64,000 nt of DNA from Flammula alnicola. Lineage: Eukaryota > Basidiomycota > Agaricomycetes > Agaricales > Strophariaceae. Below are positions 1 through 10,497 of this stretch, piece after piece. How positions within the stretch are numbered: the first letter of the stretch is position 1; each line of letters opens with the position of its first letter. Where the stretch lies: the NCBI GenBank assembly GCA_015499995.1, contig JADNRV010000055.1, positions 186,001-250,000 on the forward strand, written 5' to 3'. The notes under the pieces were generated by a model that saw only the letters and a program-made list of their open reading frames with translations, was not told the DNA's origin and did not search any database. The position numbers and the translations under genes were made by a program.

Positions 1-1653
1 TCTTTGCTGGTATTATTCCACGATAAATAGACGTCACCCATTTCTCGTTCTCTGGATTAAGCTCTGGAGCATATTTCAAGCTCTTGTATTTCCAGACCTT
101 CTTGACATCTGCCTGAGGCGCATGTTTATTTAGTCCAATTTCTTCCCTCATTTCCGCTGCATTCAAAGTTGAATATGCCAATGAGTGCGAGTGAACACAG
201 TCACTGACAAGCAAAATATAAAGGAAAGCGTACGTGTAAATATCGATGTCCATAAGGGTTGGTATCCTGTGGCCAAAACGACAACCTTGGGCGCAAAAAA
301 TCTCCCGTCGCTCAACAGAAGCGACTTGCCCTCATTTGAGTAGCCTATTACTCGCGCGGGTGCGATCACTTCAATTGCCCCCGAGTTAGCAAGGGCGTGA
401 AAGCTGTTCAAACGTACGACTCCTTCGTCGCTGACCCGGACGGTCCAGAACAAGGGTTGTGTCTGTCGCAATGGAGAATCTTGAGAAATGTTATAAGCCT
501 TGAACTGTGTTGCAAGATGAGCGAAGGCAAGCAAAGATGATGATTTAATGCAACTGACTGGCAAATCTCCTACTATTTTCCAGATGATGGCACTCCCAAC
601 TGTTGTCATATGTAAAAAGCGCCTAACAGAAATATGAATGTGTTATACTACACCAAGAAAAACTCACTCCGGAGGCGTATTTAGAGTGGAGTGAGGTGAA
701 AGCATGCTAGAGAATCTGTAGACAATTGAATGTTATATTCATTAAACACCTGGGAGGGAAACGGCACAGACCTGCTTTTCCGTAGGAATAGCGGTATCAA
801 AGATGGTCCCGCGAGCAACGTATCGGTTGTCTCGAAGACAATTGCTGTTTTTCGACCTTCATCGGTTAATTTGGCGCAGACGCTAAACATCACGTTAATT
901 TACTTGTGGTTAAGAATATTCTCCAGGAAGGCTCACTCTTGAGCGGATTTTCCGCCACCGACGACCAGAACTGTATCACTTTCATCGCGGTCTTCGTGTG
1001 ACTGGCTTAACTGTCGTCAACATATTATCCATTCGAGAAGCGAACTCGGACGAGTGAATGACCATTGCGATAGTTTCAGTGGGTTTTTGTGAGAAGGCTT
1101 TTGGAATTTTCGGGGTGCTGCATCCCTTTCGAAGAAATTTTTAAAACTGTAACTGAAAGGAAGTTATCGAACCTACTCCTGTGGCAAGGATAATGCGAGA
1201 GAATGCCAAGACTTTCGAAGACTTTGAGCGCTTATCTTCCACCTGGATTTGCCATTGCCCACTGTCGTTGCGCTCGATGTCGAGGACCTCTGTCTCCATT
1301 TCGAATTTTGCCTTGTCTTTTAGAAATTGTCCTCCACATAACTACACATGTCAACTCCGGTAAGACGATGGTCGCCTGCAGAGCCTTCCGGAGGCGGCAT
1401 GTCCAATGCAGAAAATTGGTATTCACGGTGAATGCTAAAAGAAGTGAACATGCTGAAAATCCAAAAATTTAGGACGAGGCTCACTTGTTGAGGTAAAGGC
1501 CTGGATAAACGCCCATGTTCCGCCAACGGTTTTATCCCGCGAAATGAGTGTGATATCTGTGAAGCCATCTTGGAGCAAGACATGCGCATTGATGAGGCCA
1601 GCAACGCCAGCACCAATAAGCCCTACTGACTCATGGATAATGTCGTCCGACAT
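1..1653 (-). CDS. Flavin-containing monooxygenase-like protein, 3' end beyond the left edge
   Basis: Probable FAD/NADPH-dependent monooxygenase of the FMO/dimethylaniline monooxygenase type, which oxygenates soft nucleophiles on small molecules. Seen: from the ATG at 1653 the protein starts MSDDIIHESVGLIGAGVAGL, a GxGxxG dinucleotide-binding motif, followed by VGGTW, the usual FMO continuation. After an intron near 1440-1485, a stretch with FSALDMPPP and SYVEDNF matches the FMO pattern. The exon at about 160-609 holds VVVLATGYQP, the ATG motif that ends the FAD/NADPH domain. The last exon visible, 1-160, is still open, so the C-terminus lies outside the window. The region between 650 and 1150 is split by introns I could not place exactly. 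Substrate unknown. A Baeyer-Villiger-type relative cannot be excluded. The start lies 138 bp from the tRNA-Tyr, which points the other way. Confidence 0.75.
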
Positions 1654-1791
1654 GGTTGCAAAACAAAAGAGTTTAAGGGTCGGCAATGGTGGAAAAGTTA
1701 TCCTGTAAATAGCCGCGGCCCGCCAGCGGGCGCTCATTATTTCATAGCTTATGATAACCCTGATATTTACAAAATATCTTCGATAAATATG

Positions 1792-1877
1792 CCTTCGATA
1801 GCTCAGCTGGAAGAGCGCAAGACTGTAATGGTTACCAAGCGATCTTGAGGCCACTGGTTCGATCCCGGTTCGAAGGA
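1792..1877 (+). tRNA. tRNA-Tyr (GUA) with a 13-nt intron
   Basis: A full cloverleaf can be folded. Acceptor stem CCTTCGA (1792-1798) pairs perfectly with TCGAAGG (1870-1876), and discriminator A is at 1877. D-stem is GCTC/GAGC (1801-1804/1813-1816). Anticodon stem is CAAGA/TCTTG (1818-1822/1843-1847), with anticodon GTA at 1825-1827. T-arm is ACTGG-TTCGATC-CCGGT (1853-1869) with one G-U-type pair. The intron, 1829-1841 (13 nt), starts one base after the anticodon, the canonical position. Introns are expected in eukaryotic tRNA-Tyr, which supports the assignment. A and B box promoters lie inside the D and T arms. Confidence 0.95.
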
Positions 1878-2218
1878 CTCCTTTTTGTTGTGGAAAATCT
1901 TCCGAGGTCAGGGGACGTTCTATTTAAAATTTTCAGTCAAGAGGCACAGAATCGAAAGACAGAACTTTGACATCACGAGAGAACCAGGCCTGAGGGAATG
2001 GTTGCTCGGTGATGATTTCGAAATTGTCGCGGATCTCAAAGCATCCCAAATGTCGAACACAGAATTTCTGTTCGAACGCGGCACTTTGAGCTACTTCGCG
2101 CCCTACTTTGAAGATTTGAAGCCCTGTGTTGTGCGATTGCGAGAGAAAATATTTTCGCACATCGGCCAGGACACGGGTGTCAAGTATGAAGATACTACTA
2201 GTAGTATATGAAATCCTG
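1878..2218. other. Short spacer with a weak open frame
   Basis: A plus-strand frame (1885-2211) stays open and contains plausible residues such as ERQNFDITREPGLREWLLGD. No family is recognised. The foldback element starts 17 bp beyond this frame. Removing the element together with one target copy joins 2218 to 3858 and creates a longer open stretch (EILEETRKSLPDVDNWSWEN) in a different frame, so the transposon may have landed in an old or degraded exon. I cannot support a gene call. Confidence 0.3.
1882..1886 (+). terminator. RNA polymerase III terminator of the tRNA-Tyr gene
   Basis: A run of five T residues starts five bases after the tRNA discriminator base. This is the standard stop signal for polymerase III. 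Confidence 0.75.
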
Positions 2219-2227
2219 GAGGAAACG
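2219..2227 (+). repeat. Left 9-bp target-site duplication of the foldback element
   Basis: GAGGAAACG immediately precedes the element terminus CAGGCTCC. The same nine bases follow the opposite terminus at 3858-3866. A 9-bp duplication is the hallmark of Mutator-like (MULE) transposition. Confidence 0.85.
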
Positions 2228-2346
2228 CAGGCTCCTAAAACCACCTCTCGTATCTCGAGGACGACTTATGTGAGGGGGAGTTGATGTGAAATATGAGGGA
2301 GGGTGGCTGTGTTGATAAAGCAATAGCCAAATAAATAAGTGAACGG

Positions 2347-2354
2347 GTTCTCCT
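2347..2354 (+). repeat. Left 8-bp target-site duplication of the nested dimer
   Basis: GTTCTCCT lies directly before the first 660-bp unit and recurs directly after the second unit at 3681-3688. The uninterrupted sequence can be inferred from the opposite arm of the host foldback element, which reads through this point in inverted orientation and shows only one copy. This confirms a true 8-bp duplication, as made by hAT-type transposases. Confidence 0.88.
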
Positions 2355-3014
2355 GGTTGACCGATCAATAGTCTGGGTAATTATCTGCCCGGCAAGCTCC
2401 GGGCAGATAACTTTATGACGAAAATGTCGCAAATTATGGCATCAAATATGCCCTCTAAGCTCTAAGAATTCGGTCGTACACAGATAATGGGTCATTCAAG
2501 ACTTCTCTCTCTTCAGAATTATTATTTTTGCAATGAAAGGCTCACATTTCACAAATTAGGTATCTGCCCACTGAGAAAGTTATCTGCCATGGCAGATAAC
2601 TCACGTGATATTTTCCCGCGCATCTGACACTCTTGCTCCTGCTGGATCGGCTCTTGCGCACTCGATAGAGGCTCAAATAAATTACGGAAACAGCTGAAAT
2701 TTTTAGATATACTTTACATTAGTAACTAAAATGCCTGGGGTAAATCTTGAGGCATCAAACGGGTTATTGAGCTCAATATTCGAAAAACAATACCTGAAAG
2801 CCACTGAAAATCTATCTGGCTGCATGCAGAATGCGCACCAGGCATTTTTCGACATTTTGTGGACAGCAGAAATGAAATTTAGAGCTAGTTTAAGCTAGGA
2901 AAAATCCCCTGAGGGATCAGAGCTGTCCAGTGAATTCTCTCTCTTTTCCTCTTTTTTTGAATTCTTTTTCTTACTTCTGACCGTGAAAATACCCAGACTA
3001 TTGATGGGAAAACC
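2355..3014 (+). mobile_element. hAT-like 660-bp non-autonomous element, copy 1
   Basis: The unit has imperfect terminal inverted repeats of about 25 bp. The left end is GGTTGACCGATCAATAGTCT and the right end inverts to GGTTTTCCCATCAATAGTCT, so the inner 16 bp (ATCAATAGTCTGGGTA) are perfect. Near the left end are several copies of ATCTGCC in both orientations, including a 12-bp stem hairpin at 2381-2410 and a 22-bp perfect palindrome at 2579-2600. Such subterminal clusters are typical transposase-binding sites of hAT elements. No coding frame of meaningful length is present. Reading by eye, I found no difference from copy 2. Confidence 0.85.
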
Positions 3015-3020
3015 TCTCCT
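3015..3020 (+). repeat. 6-bp linker between the two 660-bp units
   Basis: The linker TCTCCT equals the last six bases of the 8-bp flanking duplication GTTCTCCT, so it looks like a trimmed target-site copy trapped between the two units. It gives a direct clue to how the dimer formed. Confidence 0.8.
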
Positions 3021-3680
3021 GGTTGACCGATCAATAGTCTGGGTAATTATCTGCCCGGCAAGCTCCGGGCAGATAACTTTATGACGAAAATGTCGCAAAT
3101 TATGGCATCAAATATGCCCTCTAAGCTCTAAGAATTCGGTCGTACACAGATAATGGGTCATTCAAGACTTCTCTCTCTTCAGAATTATTATTTTTGCAAT
3201 GAAAGGCTCACATTTCACAAATTAGGTATCTGCCCACTGAGAAAGTTATCTGCCATGGCAGATAACTCACGTGATATTTTCCCGCGCATCTGACACTCTT
3301 GCTCCTGCTGGATCGGCTCTTGCGCACTCGATAGAGGCTCAAATAAATTACGGAAACAGCTGAAATTTTTAGATATACTTTACATTAGTAACTAAAATGC
3401 CTGGGGTAAATCTTGAGGCATCAAACGGGTTATTGAGCTCAATATTCGAAAAACAATACCTGAAAGCCACTGAAAATCTATCTGGCTGCATGCAGAATGC
3501 GCACCAGGCATTTTTCGACATTTTGTGGACAGCAGAAATGAAATTTAGAGCTAGTTTAAGCTAGGAAAAATCCCCTGAGGGATCAGAGCTGTCCAGTGAA
3601 TTCTCTCTCTTTTCCTCTTTTTTTGAATTCTTTTTCTTACTTCTGACCGTGAAAATACCCAGACTATTGATGGGAAAACC
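3021..3680 (+). mobile_element. hAT-like 660-bp non-autonomous element, copy 2
   Basis: Same orientation and length (660 bp) as copy 1, offset exactly 666 bp, with no mismatch seen by eye. It carries the same terminal repeats, the hairpin (3047-3076) and the 22-bp palindrome (3245-3266). The right end is followed by the 8-bp duplication at 3681-3688. Identity of the two units implies a very recent tandem event or ongoing homogenisation. Confidence 0.85.
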
Positions 3681-3688
3681 GTTCTCCT
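3681..3688 (+). repeat. Right 8-bp target-site duplication of the nested dimer
   Basis: GTTCTCCT, identical to 2347-2354, after which the interrupted left arm of the host foldback element resumes (CTCGATAGC). Confidence 0.88.
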
Positions 3689-3857
3689 CTCGATAGCCGA
3701 AGCCCAAAGTTGCCAGCCTCGCTATCGAGAGGAGAACCCGTTCACTTATTTATTTGGCTGATTGCTTTATCAACACAGCCACCCTCCCTCATATTTCACA
3801 TCAACTCCCCCTCACATAAGTCGTCCTCGAGATACGAGAGGTGGTTTTAGGAGCCTG

Positions 3858-3866
3858 GAGGAAACG
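3858..3866 (+). repeat. Right 9-bp target-site duplication of the foldback element
   Basis: GAGGAAACG, identical to 2219-2227, immediately after the terminal CCTG. Confidence 0.85.
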
Positions 3867-4702
3867 CGGAAAAGCCTTCCGGATGTAGACAATTGGTCAT
3901 GGGAAAACGACAAGGCTGGGTACGGGCCTGAAGAGGGCATTTGAATCCACCTTGGACGTGATGGGTACTATTCCCGAGGAGGAGCAAGTAGAAACGTCAT
4001 AGAGTGAAACGAAGCGGGTGAAAAGCGTGGTAGAGGTCGACGCAAAACGTGCAGGGAAACAAAAAGCGCATCCGAAGTGCCTAGCGCGACGTGAAAGATC
4101 GCTATGAAACTTCGAAGTGACTGTCCCAATGGCGTCCCTTGAAGCTACGAATCTTGATTTAATGCACTGCTGTATTGGTCCTGAATTTAGGTAACTTGTA
4201 GAGCGCGAACTAGCGCGAATGATTTCAATTTTCAACTTGGAAGAGGTGCATTATGAACAGTCATTGGAAAAAGGGTTTACCAACACGTACCAGCCGTGGA
4301 ATCATCTACCAGTGGCGCATCGCACCCGACGACTCATTATGCGTCGGCACGACCCGTGTTCAAACGTTCAACTTGAAGGTTGGTTCAAGAGTTGTTCAAA
4401 AGGCAACTACGGTATGAAAGTAAGTAGTAGTGTATGTACTATGACAATTTGCTGCTCTGAACATTAAAATTGAAAGGCAGATTACGAATACTTATTTAAA
4501 TGGTAGACAACCACCGAAAGGAAAGAAAGAGAAAGAAAGGCAAAAAATACAATTTAAATGCAAATCATCGTGTCACAAAGTCCCATTGAGTAAAACCGAA
4601 GCAATAAATATCTTTTGATTGCAAAATTTAAGCTGCTCTTCTCGTGTATCTAAACCAGGGAGGAAGTGATAAGCAAGTGAAAGTCAAGGAATATGCATAG
4701 AC
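3867..4702. other. Intergenic region downstream of sds22
   Basis: This holds the 3' flank of the minus-strand sds22 gene and a purine-rich stretch at 4510-4545. Short open frames on both strands show no recognisable motif. I see no supported gene. Confidence 0.5.
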
Positions 4703-6232
4703 CTACGTCGCATCTATTTGTTCCAGCTGCGGCAGAGCAAGCATGATCTTCCTCCTGTAGCCTGTCATATCGTTTCTCTGACAGGGATTTGCCTCCAAAT
4801 ATAAAGTCGTAAGCGAAGATAACGCTTGCAGCTCTGGTTCGAGGGCCCTGAGATCAGGAATTTTGTTTCCGTTCATCTATAGGAGATAATGTGAGGAACG
4901 CTTCACATAAGAATGACGGAGACGGAAAGTACCCATAGTTCTTCCAGGTTTGTCAGATGCGATACGTTCTCAATCGCAGATACAAAGTTGTTTCCAACAT
5001 CGAGAGTTGTGAGTTGCAGCTAAGATCCGAGTGTTAATAGAACGTCAAGCAGCAATAGTAATGAATAGGCGGACGTTATTTTCTAGGCCCTCTAACCGTT
5101 CGACACCGTTGTGGCTGAGATAAAGTTGATTCAGTTCCCGAAGTTCTTCTAGTCCTTCTAGCTTTGTAATCCTATTGGATTGCAAAGAAAGAATCTTCAG
5201 CTTTTTCAGGTTTTGTAGGCCCTTCATATGATTGATGAGAAATAATAACAAGAGGGGGCGATAACGGATCCTCACCTCCAGTTTCGCGATCTTGTTCTTT
5301 CCGAGCCACAACTCTTCGAGATTAACCAAACTTTCCAGGTTTTCAATTTTCTGTAGTGTGGCATCGTAGTCAATTTCAGCGGTTTTTGGTGCATTCAAGC
5401 GATGCGCTACCCACGCGGATTTTATTGCCTCCCAGCTCAAGGCTCCGCAAAGTCGAACACGAATCAAGTCCCGTAATTTTGTGGATCTTGTTTTGCACAA
5501 AGTAAATGGTATCTAGGGAGGTGAGAAACTCAAGGCCTTCTGGTACAGATCGCAGGAGATTGAAAGATAGATCCAAAACACTGCAATCAAAAACAATCAA
5601 ACAGCCAAGTTAGCTCGTCCTCTCAGACCCAGGCGCGTCAAGAGAGAACGCTCACGTTAGCTTGGAAAGCTTAATCAAAGCATCGCCAACCGTCTTCAGC
5701 TTGTTATCGTACAGATCCAGCTCTTCCAAATTCGTTAGTTGGTGGAACGTCTCTGGATCCAGATACGAAACGAAGTTCTGCCTCAGGCACAACTTCTTCA
5801 GATGGTCCTTAAATCGTACAATCGACAATGGCTCAAGGGATCCAATCCTCAGATGCATAAGCTCCAAATCCTAGCATATAATACTACTCGTAAGGCCAAT
5901 GCCCTACGAATATTCAATAATTGGCGCACCTCCGTGTCGTCTGGAAAATCCTCCAAGAAATCGCCATCTTCTGCGGCCTCTTCCTCTCCCCCTTCAGGGG
6001 CTTCTTCATCCGTATCAACGTCCTCGCCAGCGCCAGGTAGCACCACCCTCGCAGTTGCTGTCGATCTTCATATGCAAGAGAAAGAGGCCACACACGATCA
6101 GTTCCGGACGAACAGAACGGAAAGGGGGTTACTTGGTCCCAATCTCACGACGCACTTTTTCTTCTTCTCCTCCGCAGATCCCGATGCCTTTACACTCCCG
6201 TCGACAGCTGGGGACGTCGCTTCAGTAGACAT
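4703..6232 (-). CDS. sds22: Sds22-type leucine-rich-repeat regulator of protein phosphatase 1
   Basis: Sds22 (PPP1R7) binds the catalytic subunit of protein phosphatase 1 and helps control its assembly and its mitotic role in the nucleus. Seen: an acidic N-terminal region (VDTDEEAPEGGEEEAAEDGD, then FLEDFPDDTE) precedes a continuous series of about 22-residue leucine-rich repeats. Examples are LTNLEELDLYDNKLKTV, LEFLTSLDTIYFVQNKIHKI, LVNLEELWLGKNKIAKLE and LKKLKILSLQSNRITKLEGL-type units. The C-terminal cap ends TLYLEANPCQ ... YRRKIMLALPQLEQIDAT, the classical Sds22 cap, with the stop at 4703-4705. The start at 6232 (MSTEATSPAVDG) lies in a short first exon, and at least five introns interrupt the repeats. 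Length and cap agree with the family. Confidence 0.92.
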
Positions 6233-7230
6233 GCTTTCAGGAAATAATAGACCAGACGTTATAGAATGTATGAGTCAAGCCTTTACGCGTACGATTCCTC
6301 TACTTACAGAGTCCGGACTGATTCTCACAACCGTCAAAGGGGCTGTGCCATGATCTATCCTAATCTGGAGAATCGAGATGACATCATTTCATCATTGACT
6401 GTTGGATAACAGAACAGGTTCAGTGCAGCAAGGCCGAAGGCTTGCTTACCGCGAGTCGTTCTTTATTACGAAGATGTCAAAAGTGACAAGCCTTGGAAGT
6501 GTTAATCTCCGTGAAATGCAATAACGGCATGCCCAAGAATAATCGATAATCAACGGCGTGCACACTGCACTACATCCTGATTAATGATTCTCTCCAGAGA
6601 CGCTTCGCAACTTGTGGTACGAAAAAAGTTCAAACGAGGGAGCCAAAAAAAAAAATCATCAATATTTTCACCTATTTTACGCAAGTACAAAAACCAATTA
6701 TCATGGATACAAAAAGAGGGGGGGCCGCCCAGGATTTACTTGATGCCTATAACGATGAGTGATGAACAATCAATGCGATGTGCCGAGTCGCGATCGGAGA
6801 AGAGGGGGGGGCACGAATATATGTAAAGTACTAATGTATCGTCCATCTCGAACCAAATTCAAAAAACGCGGTAGGGGGGGACAGTATAAGGTGATGATGT
6901 TACTTAACTAACGTGAAAATACGTATGTAGGACGTTGACGTAGGGGTCATTGGCGAGACGACAGTGAGAGAGTGTACGGAGAGAGATGTACGAAGCAAAG
7001 GCTCGAAGGATGGGTTACACACACAAATATATATAAGAGAGGATTGGATTAAGCTTGAGACGGATACTGAGGCGACAAACTGCTGCTGCTGGACTATAAT
7101 TAAGACAGGTTTTAAAGTTAAACGGGTAGGTGTCCTTTTTGTTGGTTGGGTCGGAGACCATTAAATGTGGCCCCAATGTCATGGCGATAGTTGTGGGCGC
7201 AGAAAAAGAAAAAGTGCGGATGCCCATCAA
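6233..7230. other. Intergenic region between sds22 and the GATA gene
   Basis: This contains the 5' flank of sds22 and the 3' flank of the GATA-factor gene, both on the minus strand. There are A- and G-homopolymer runs near 6645-6655, 6718-6725 and 6804-6812. No gene is supported. Confidence 0.5.
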
Positions 7231-9899
7231 TTACTGCTGCGTCAAGATCGACCTCCGGCCACCGAGTCGCGGCTCAGCAGAAAGCGGCGTAGGCGGCAAC
7301 TCGCGAAAATCGCGGTCGCGTTCCCTCTCCCGTTCATACGACGCAGGAGGCAACGTCGACGCCAGCGACGAGTGCGAAGCCGGGGACGCAGACGGCACCA
7401 TAGGCGATAACCGACCGGCATACGACGAAAGCTGGCCCAGGGGAGGCAGTTGCGTCGTGTTCATGTGCTGCGACTGCGGTTGTTGTTGTTGTTGCTGTTG
7501 CTGCTGCGGTGGCGGATGGAGGACATGGGGATTGGAGAGGGGCGATGGGACGGAGTAGAAGCTGCTACCAGTACCAGAATAAGGCGGGCGATTATCGGCA
7601 CCACCTGGGGCATAGTGTACAAAATTCATGCTTGAAGCTGGAGGAGAAGGCGAAGGCGTCATATTTTCTAGCACATGATGTCCGGAATGGGGATAGATGT
7701 CGCTACCTGAGGCGGAACCTGTGGACGAGGCGGAGAACGAGCTATCGGCATAATTCCTGCGGATGGCGGGAAACGAGGAGGACACAGAGGACGGCGGTTC
7801 CGCCGACTCGCGTTTCGCGGAGAGGGCTTTTTCCTTGCGTCGACGCTGTTGAGCCTGATTGGGTCCCTCCTTCTTGGCGCGGGAACGAGCATATCTTAAG
7901 CCGCACCTAAAATAGAGAATATACAGTGTGAGCACAATAATCTAAAAAAAAAAGTTGGCGAAAAAAAAACTTACGCGTTGCAGAGTTCCTTCTTACCACT
8001 GGGTCCTTTTCGCCATTCAGGGCTCGAAGTAGCTTTGCAGCTAGAGCACTTCTGGACACCAGTTGGCCGGTTACCGGTCGACCGCGTGGGTCCAGTTGCA
8101 TCTCGAGATGACCCGGGGCTAATCCGACGCCTTGGAGGTGGCACGACATCAGAGGTAGGCGACGTTCCTCCAACACTGCTGCCAGCAGTAGTAGGAGAAT
8201 AATTATAGGCGGGCGAAAGAGGCCTGTTGAACGCCGGGGGCGCGGTAGTCTCGAGATACGACGCCGACGGCGGTCCGCTCTGCGTCGATGGCCATTGCTG
8301 GTTCGACTGCGAAGGCGAGTTACCTGGATAAGAACCCGATCGTAAGCCACTCATACTTGGTGGGAGGGGTGCTATATGCGCAATAAGACATGTGGTCTGG
8401 GATGTCATGGGAAAAAAAAGAATGAAGCCTACCTTGTGCCCATCGCTGTGGAGAGTACGACGGCTGAACACCGGGCCCTTGTTGCTGAATAAAATTGTTA
8501 TTATATGCTTGACTTTGAGGCGATAGAGGAGGGAGGGCATAGGACCCTCCGTGCTCGTAGTACGAAGCATTTTGGTGCGTATTATAGTTCGCTGAAGCGT
8601 AGTCCAGTTGCTGCATAGGTGCACTAGAATTGGCGCTGTTGCTGCGAGGTGTCGGGTTGATCTTGTGGCAGGCAAAAATTATACTCCCTGCGAAAATCTA
8701 GTTATAACTAGAAAGGGTGCTCGGAGAAACGAGGTCTGCCTACCATGCGGTATGAATATGCTCTCCACCTCACCCCCAAAACCAGGTGGCATCTCTTGCA
8801 ATGCTTTATACCTGCGTGTGCAACTCGTTTTAGCATCGTTGCCGCCGGGGACACCGGTTCCTATTTGGACGTTCTCGACGAGTTTGGCGAAGTCCCTGCG
8901 TGTTGGAGCGTGAGGCTGATCGGGAGGCCAGCTCATGAGTAAGGGCCTGTCCCGCTGATTTGCAAGGATTTGGAAGACCCTTGACATGGTACCTGGTTGA
9001 GGAATGCACACGACCAGACGATGGTAGAGAAGATCAATTTGTTCCATTGACATCTGGGGTGTGCCACACCAATTTGTCCACTCTGTTTTGGGGTTTTCGT
9101 CATTGTCGTGGGGGGTAAGGTCGACAGTGGCATGGATGAAACACAGGACGAGGCCTTCAGCGGCCCAGTTTATGACGATGTCAACTGCCAAGTAGTCCTT
9201 ATCAAGGGATACTTTGTCGGCTCCGGACCAGTTCGGAGGAGGACCTTCATAGCCGAGTTGTCTGCGAATCTTGGATAAACGCGAATAGCGCACACTGTGA
9301 AAAGTTTTATTGGAGTTAGTAAGACATGTGTATGTAAGAAAGCAAGCGGGTACAGACCGAGTGACCGAGCCATGCAGAGTTCTGCTCTCCAACACGCCTC
9401 CAAGATCCTGTTTTGCCGATGCTTGTTCTTCTGGGTGGACGAAGGAGAGAAGAGACTTGCCGACAAGCAACTCGGCTTGTTCTTCAAGGTGACTCGCAAG
9501 GACAGGGTCGAGATATATGAATTGCAATTCCGACGAGAGCAAAGCCCAATCTGTGCACGACAAAAAGTGATTAGAGAACAAGTTGAGAAAAGGCGAGAAT
9601 GACGACAGATTTTAAAAGGATGAAATAGCGAGTGATTGATCGTTGGTCGATCGGTGGCATATGCAACGGTAACTGGGTAACTCACAACAGCGAGTCTGGC
9701 CGACTTTCGGCAGTGAAGGGTGATCGGGTGGATAGGACGTGGACTGGGTTGACGAGGGCGAGGTGGGGATTGGGTGGTGAGGAGGGTAAGAATGAGAAAA
9801 GGCGGTCGGGGAGGGCGGGACCCTTGAGGAGCCGAGAGTGTTGGGTTGTGGCTGCTGGTTGTCGGAGAAGGCAGCTTGAGAGGACATAAGATAGCTCAT
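7231..9899 (-). CDS. PAS-domain GATA zinc-finger transcription factor, White Collar-2-like
   Basis: Probable nuclear DNA-binding regulator. Seen: a proline/serine-rich N-terminus (MSYLMSSQAAFSDNQQPQPN), then a PAS-like domain (LSSELQFIYLDPVLASHLEE, VGKSLLSFVHPEEQASAKQD, VLESRTLHGSVTR). A long linker with IRRQLGYEGP follows, then a low-complexity Ser/Pro/Tyr segment and a GATA finger, CSSC-X18-CNAC, with SPEWRKGPSG in the loop. The finger is split by an intron of about 70 bp inside the CNAC motif (7908-7973). The tail holds basic residues and a run of nine Q codons (about 7476-7503). The 18-residue loop is that of White Collar-2 and plant-type GATA fingers rather than the 17-residue animal type. 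This suggests a light or nutrient regulator, but no LOV cysteine motif was seen and I cannot decide between a true WC-2 and a separate PAS/GATA family. Start 9899; a second Met lies four codons in. Confidence 0.8.
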
Positions 9900-10497
9900 G
9901 GTGGTCGTGGGGAGAAAGAAGGGACGAAGGAGATCGCCAGGGCTGGGGATCGATTGGGACGGAAGAATCGATCAAGAGAGAGAGAGAAAGAGAGAAACCG
10001 AGGCTGAGACAAATTGGAATGCAAGTCAACCACCTCCGAATACGGTCACCTCCGCTCTCAACTCAGATCAACTCAACGGTCTCACTCTATTCATTGTCCC
10101 CTGAGACTCTGCCCGACTCTCGCACTCGGTCGGGCTCGCACTCTCACTCTTCCTCTCTCCTCTCTTCCACATGCCATAATGAATTCCTAAACAGGCTCAT
10201 GTCTCCTCCGATCGCTGCAGATCCGCAGCCAGATCCGCTGTCGCTCACATATCCCGACTGACTAATACGACACCTCGAGTACATTCTCACTCCTTCAGTC
10301 CTCGCAAACGGTCTCTATTCTCTTTCCATCTCAAAGATCTCAAATCCGAAGCAACCGTCATGAGCGAACGCACAATTCTTTTGTTTGGTCAAGTTTGCCC
10401 CGCTGAATCACACTTTTCTTCCTCCCTCTTCATCGATGTATCCTCGGAACTTTCTTGAATCTTGACATTCAGTTCACTTCTCCTGCACACCTTGTAC
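9900..10497. promoter_or_regulatory. Shared upstream region of two divergent genes
   Basis: About 600 bp separates the start codons of the minus-strand GATA factor and the plus-strand ankyrin gene. It is pyrimidine/purine asymmetric, with GA repeats near 9975-10000 and CT-rich DNA at 10120-10170. No TATA box stands out. Shared regulation is possible but only inferred from position. Confidence 0.45.

Larger units (their letters stand above)
2228..3857. mobile_element. Foldback/MULE-like non-autonomous element interrupted by a tandem insertion
   Basis: The ends are long inverted repeats. The left arm 2228-2354 continues, after the nested insertion, as CTCGATAGC at 3689-3697. It matches the right arm, about 3721-3857, over roughly 136 bp with only a one-base indel (GCAATAGCC versus GCAATCAGCC). 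A short spacer of about 23 bp separates the arms, so the original element was about 296 bp and almost fully palindromic. Termini are CAGG...CCTG, with 9-bp target duplications outside (2219-2227, 3858-3866). No transposase is encoded. The 9-bp duplication with long TIRs fits MULE-derived foldback MITEs. A related single arm sits at 58710-58945, so the family is present more than once. Confidence 0.88.

Noticed and set aside
1..4700. Secondary-metabolite cluster around the flavin monooxygenase
   Set aside because: No synthase, P450 or transporter is adjacent; the neighbours are a tRNA, a transposon and sds22.
7130..7935. Plus-strand open frames opposite the glutamine-rich GATA gene
   Set aside because: Shadow frames caused by the repetitive CAG/GTT composition of the real minus-strand gene.
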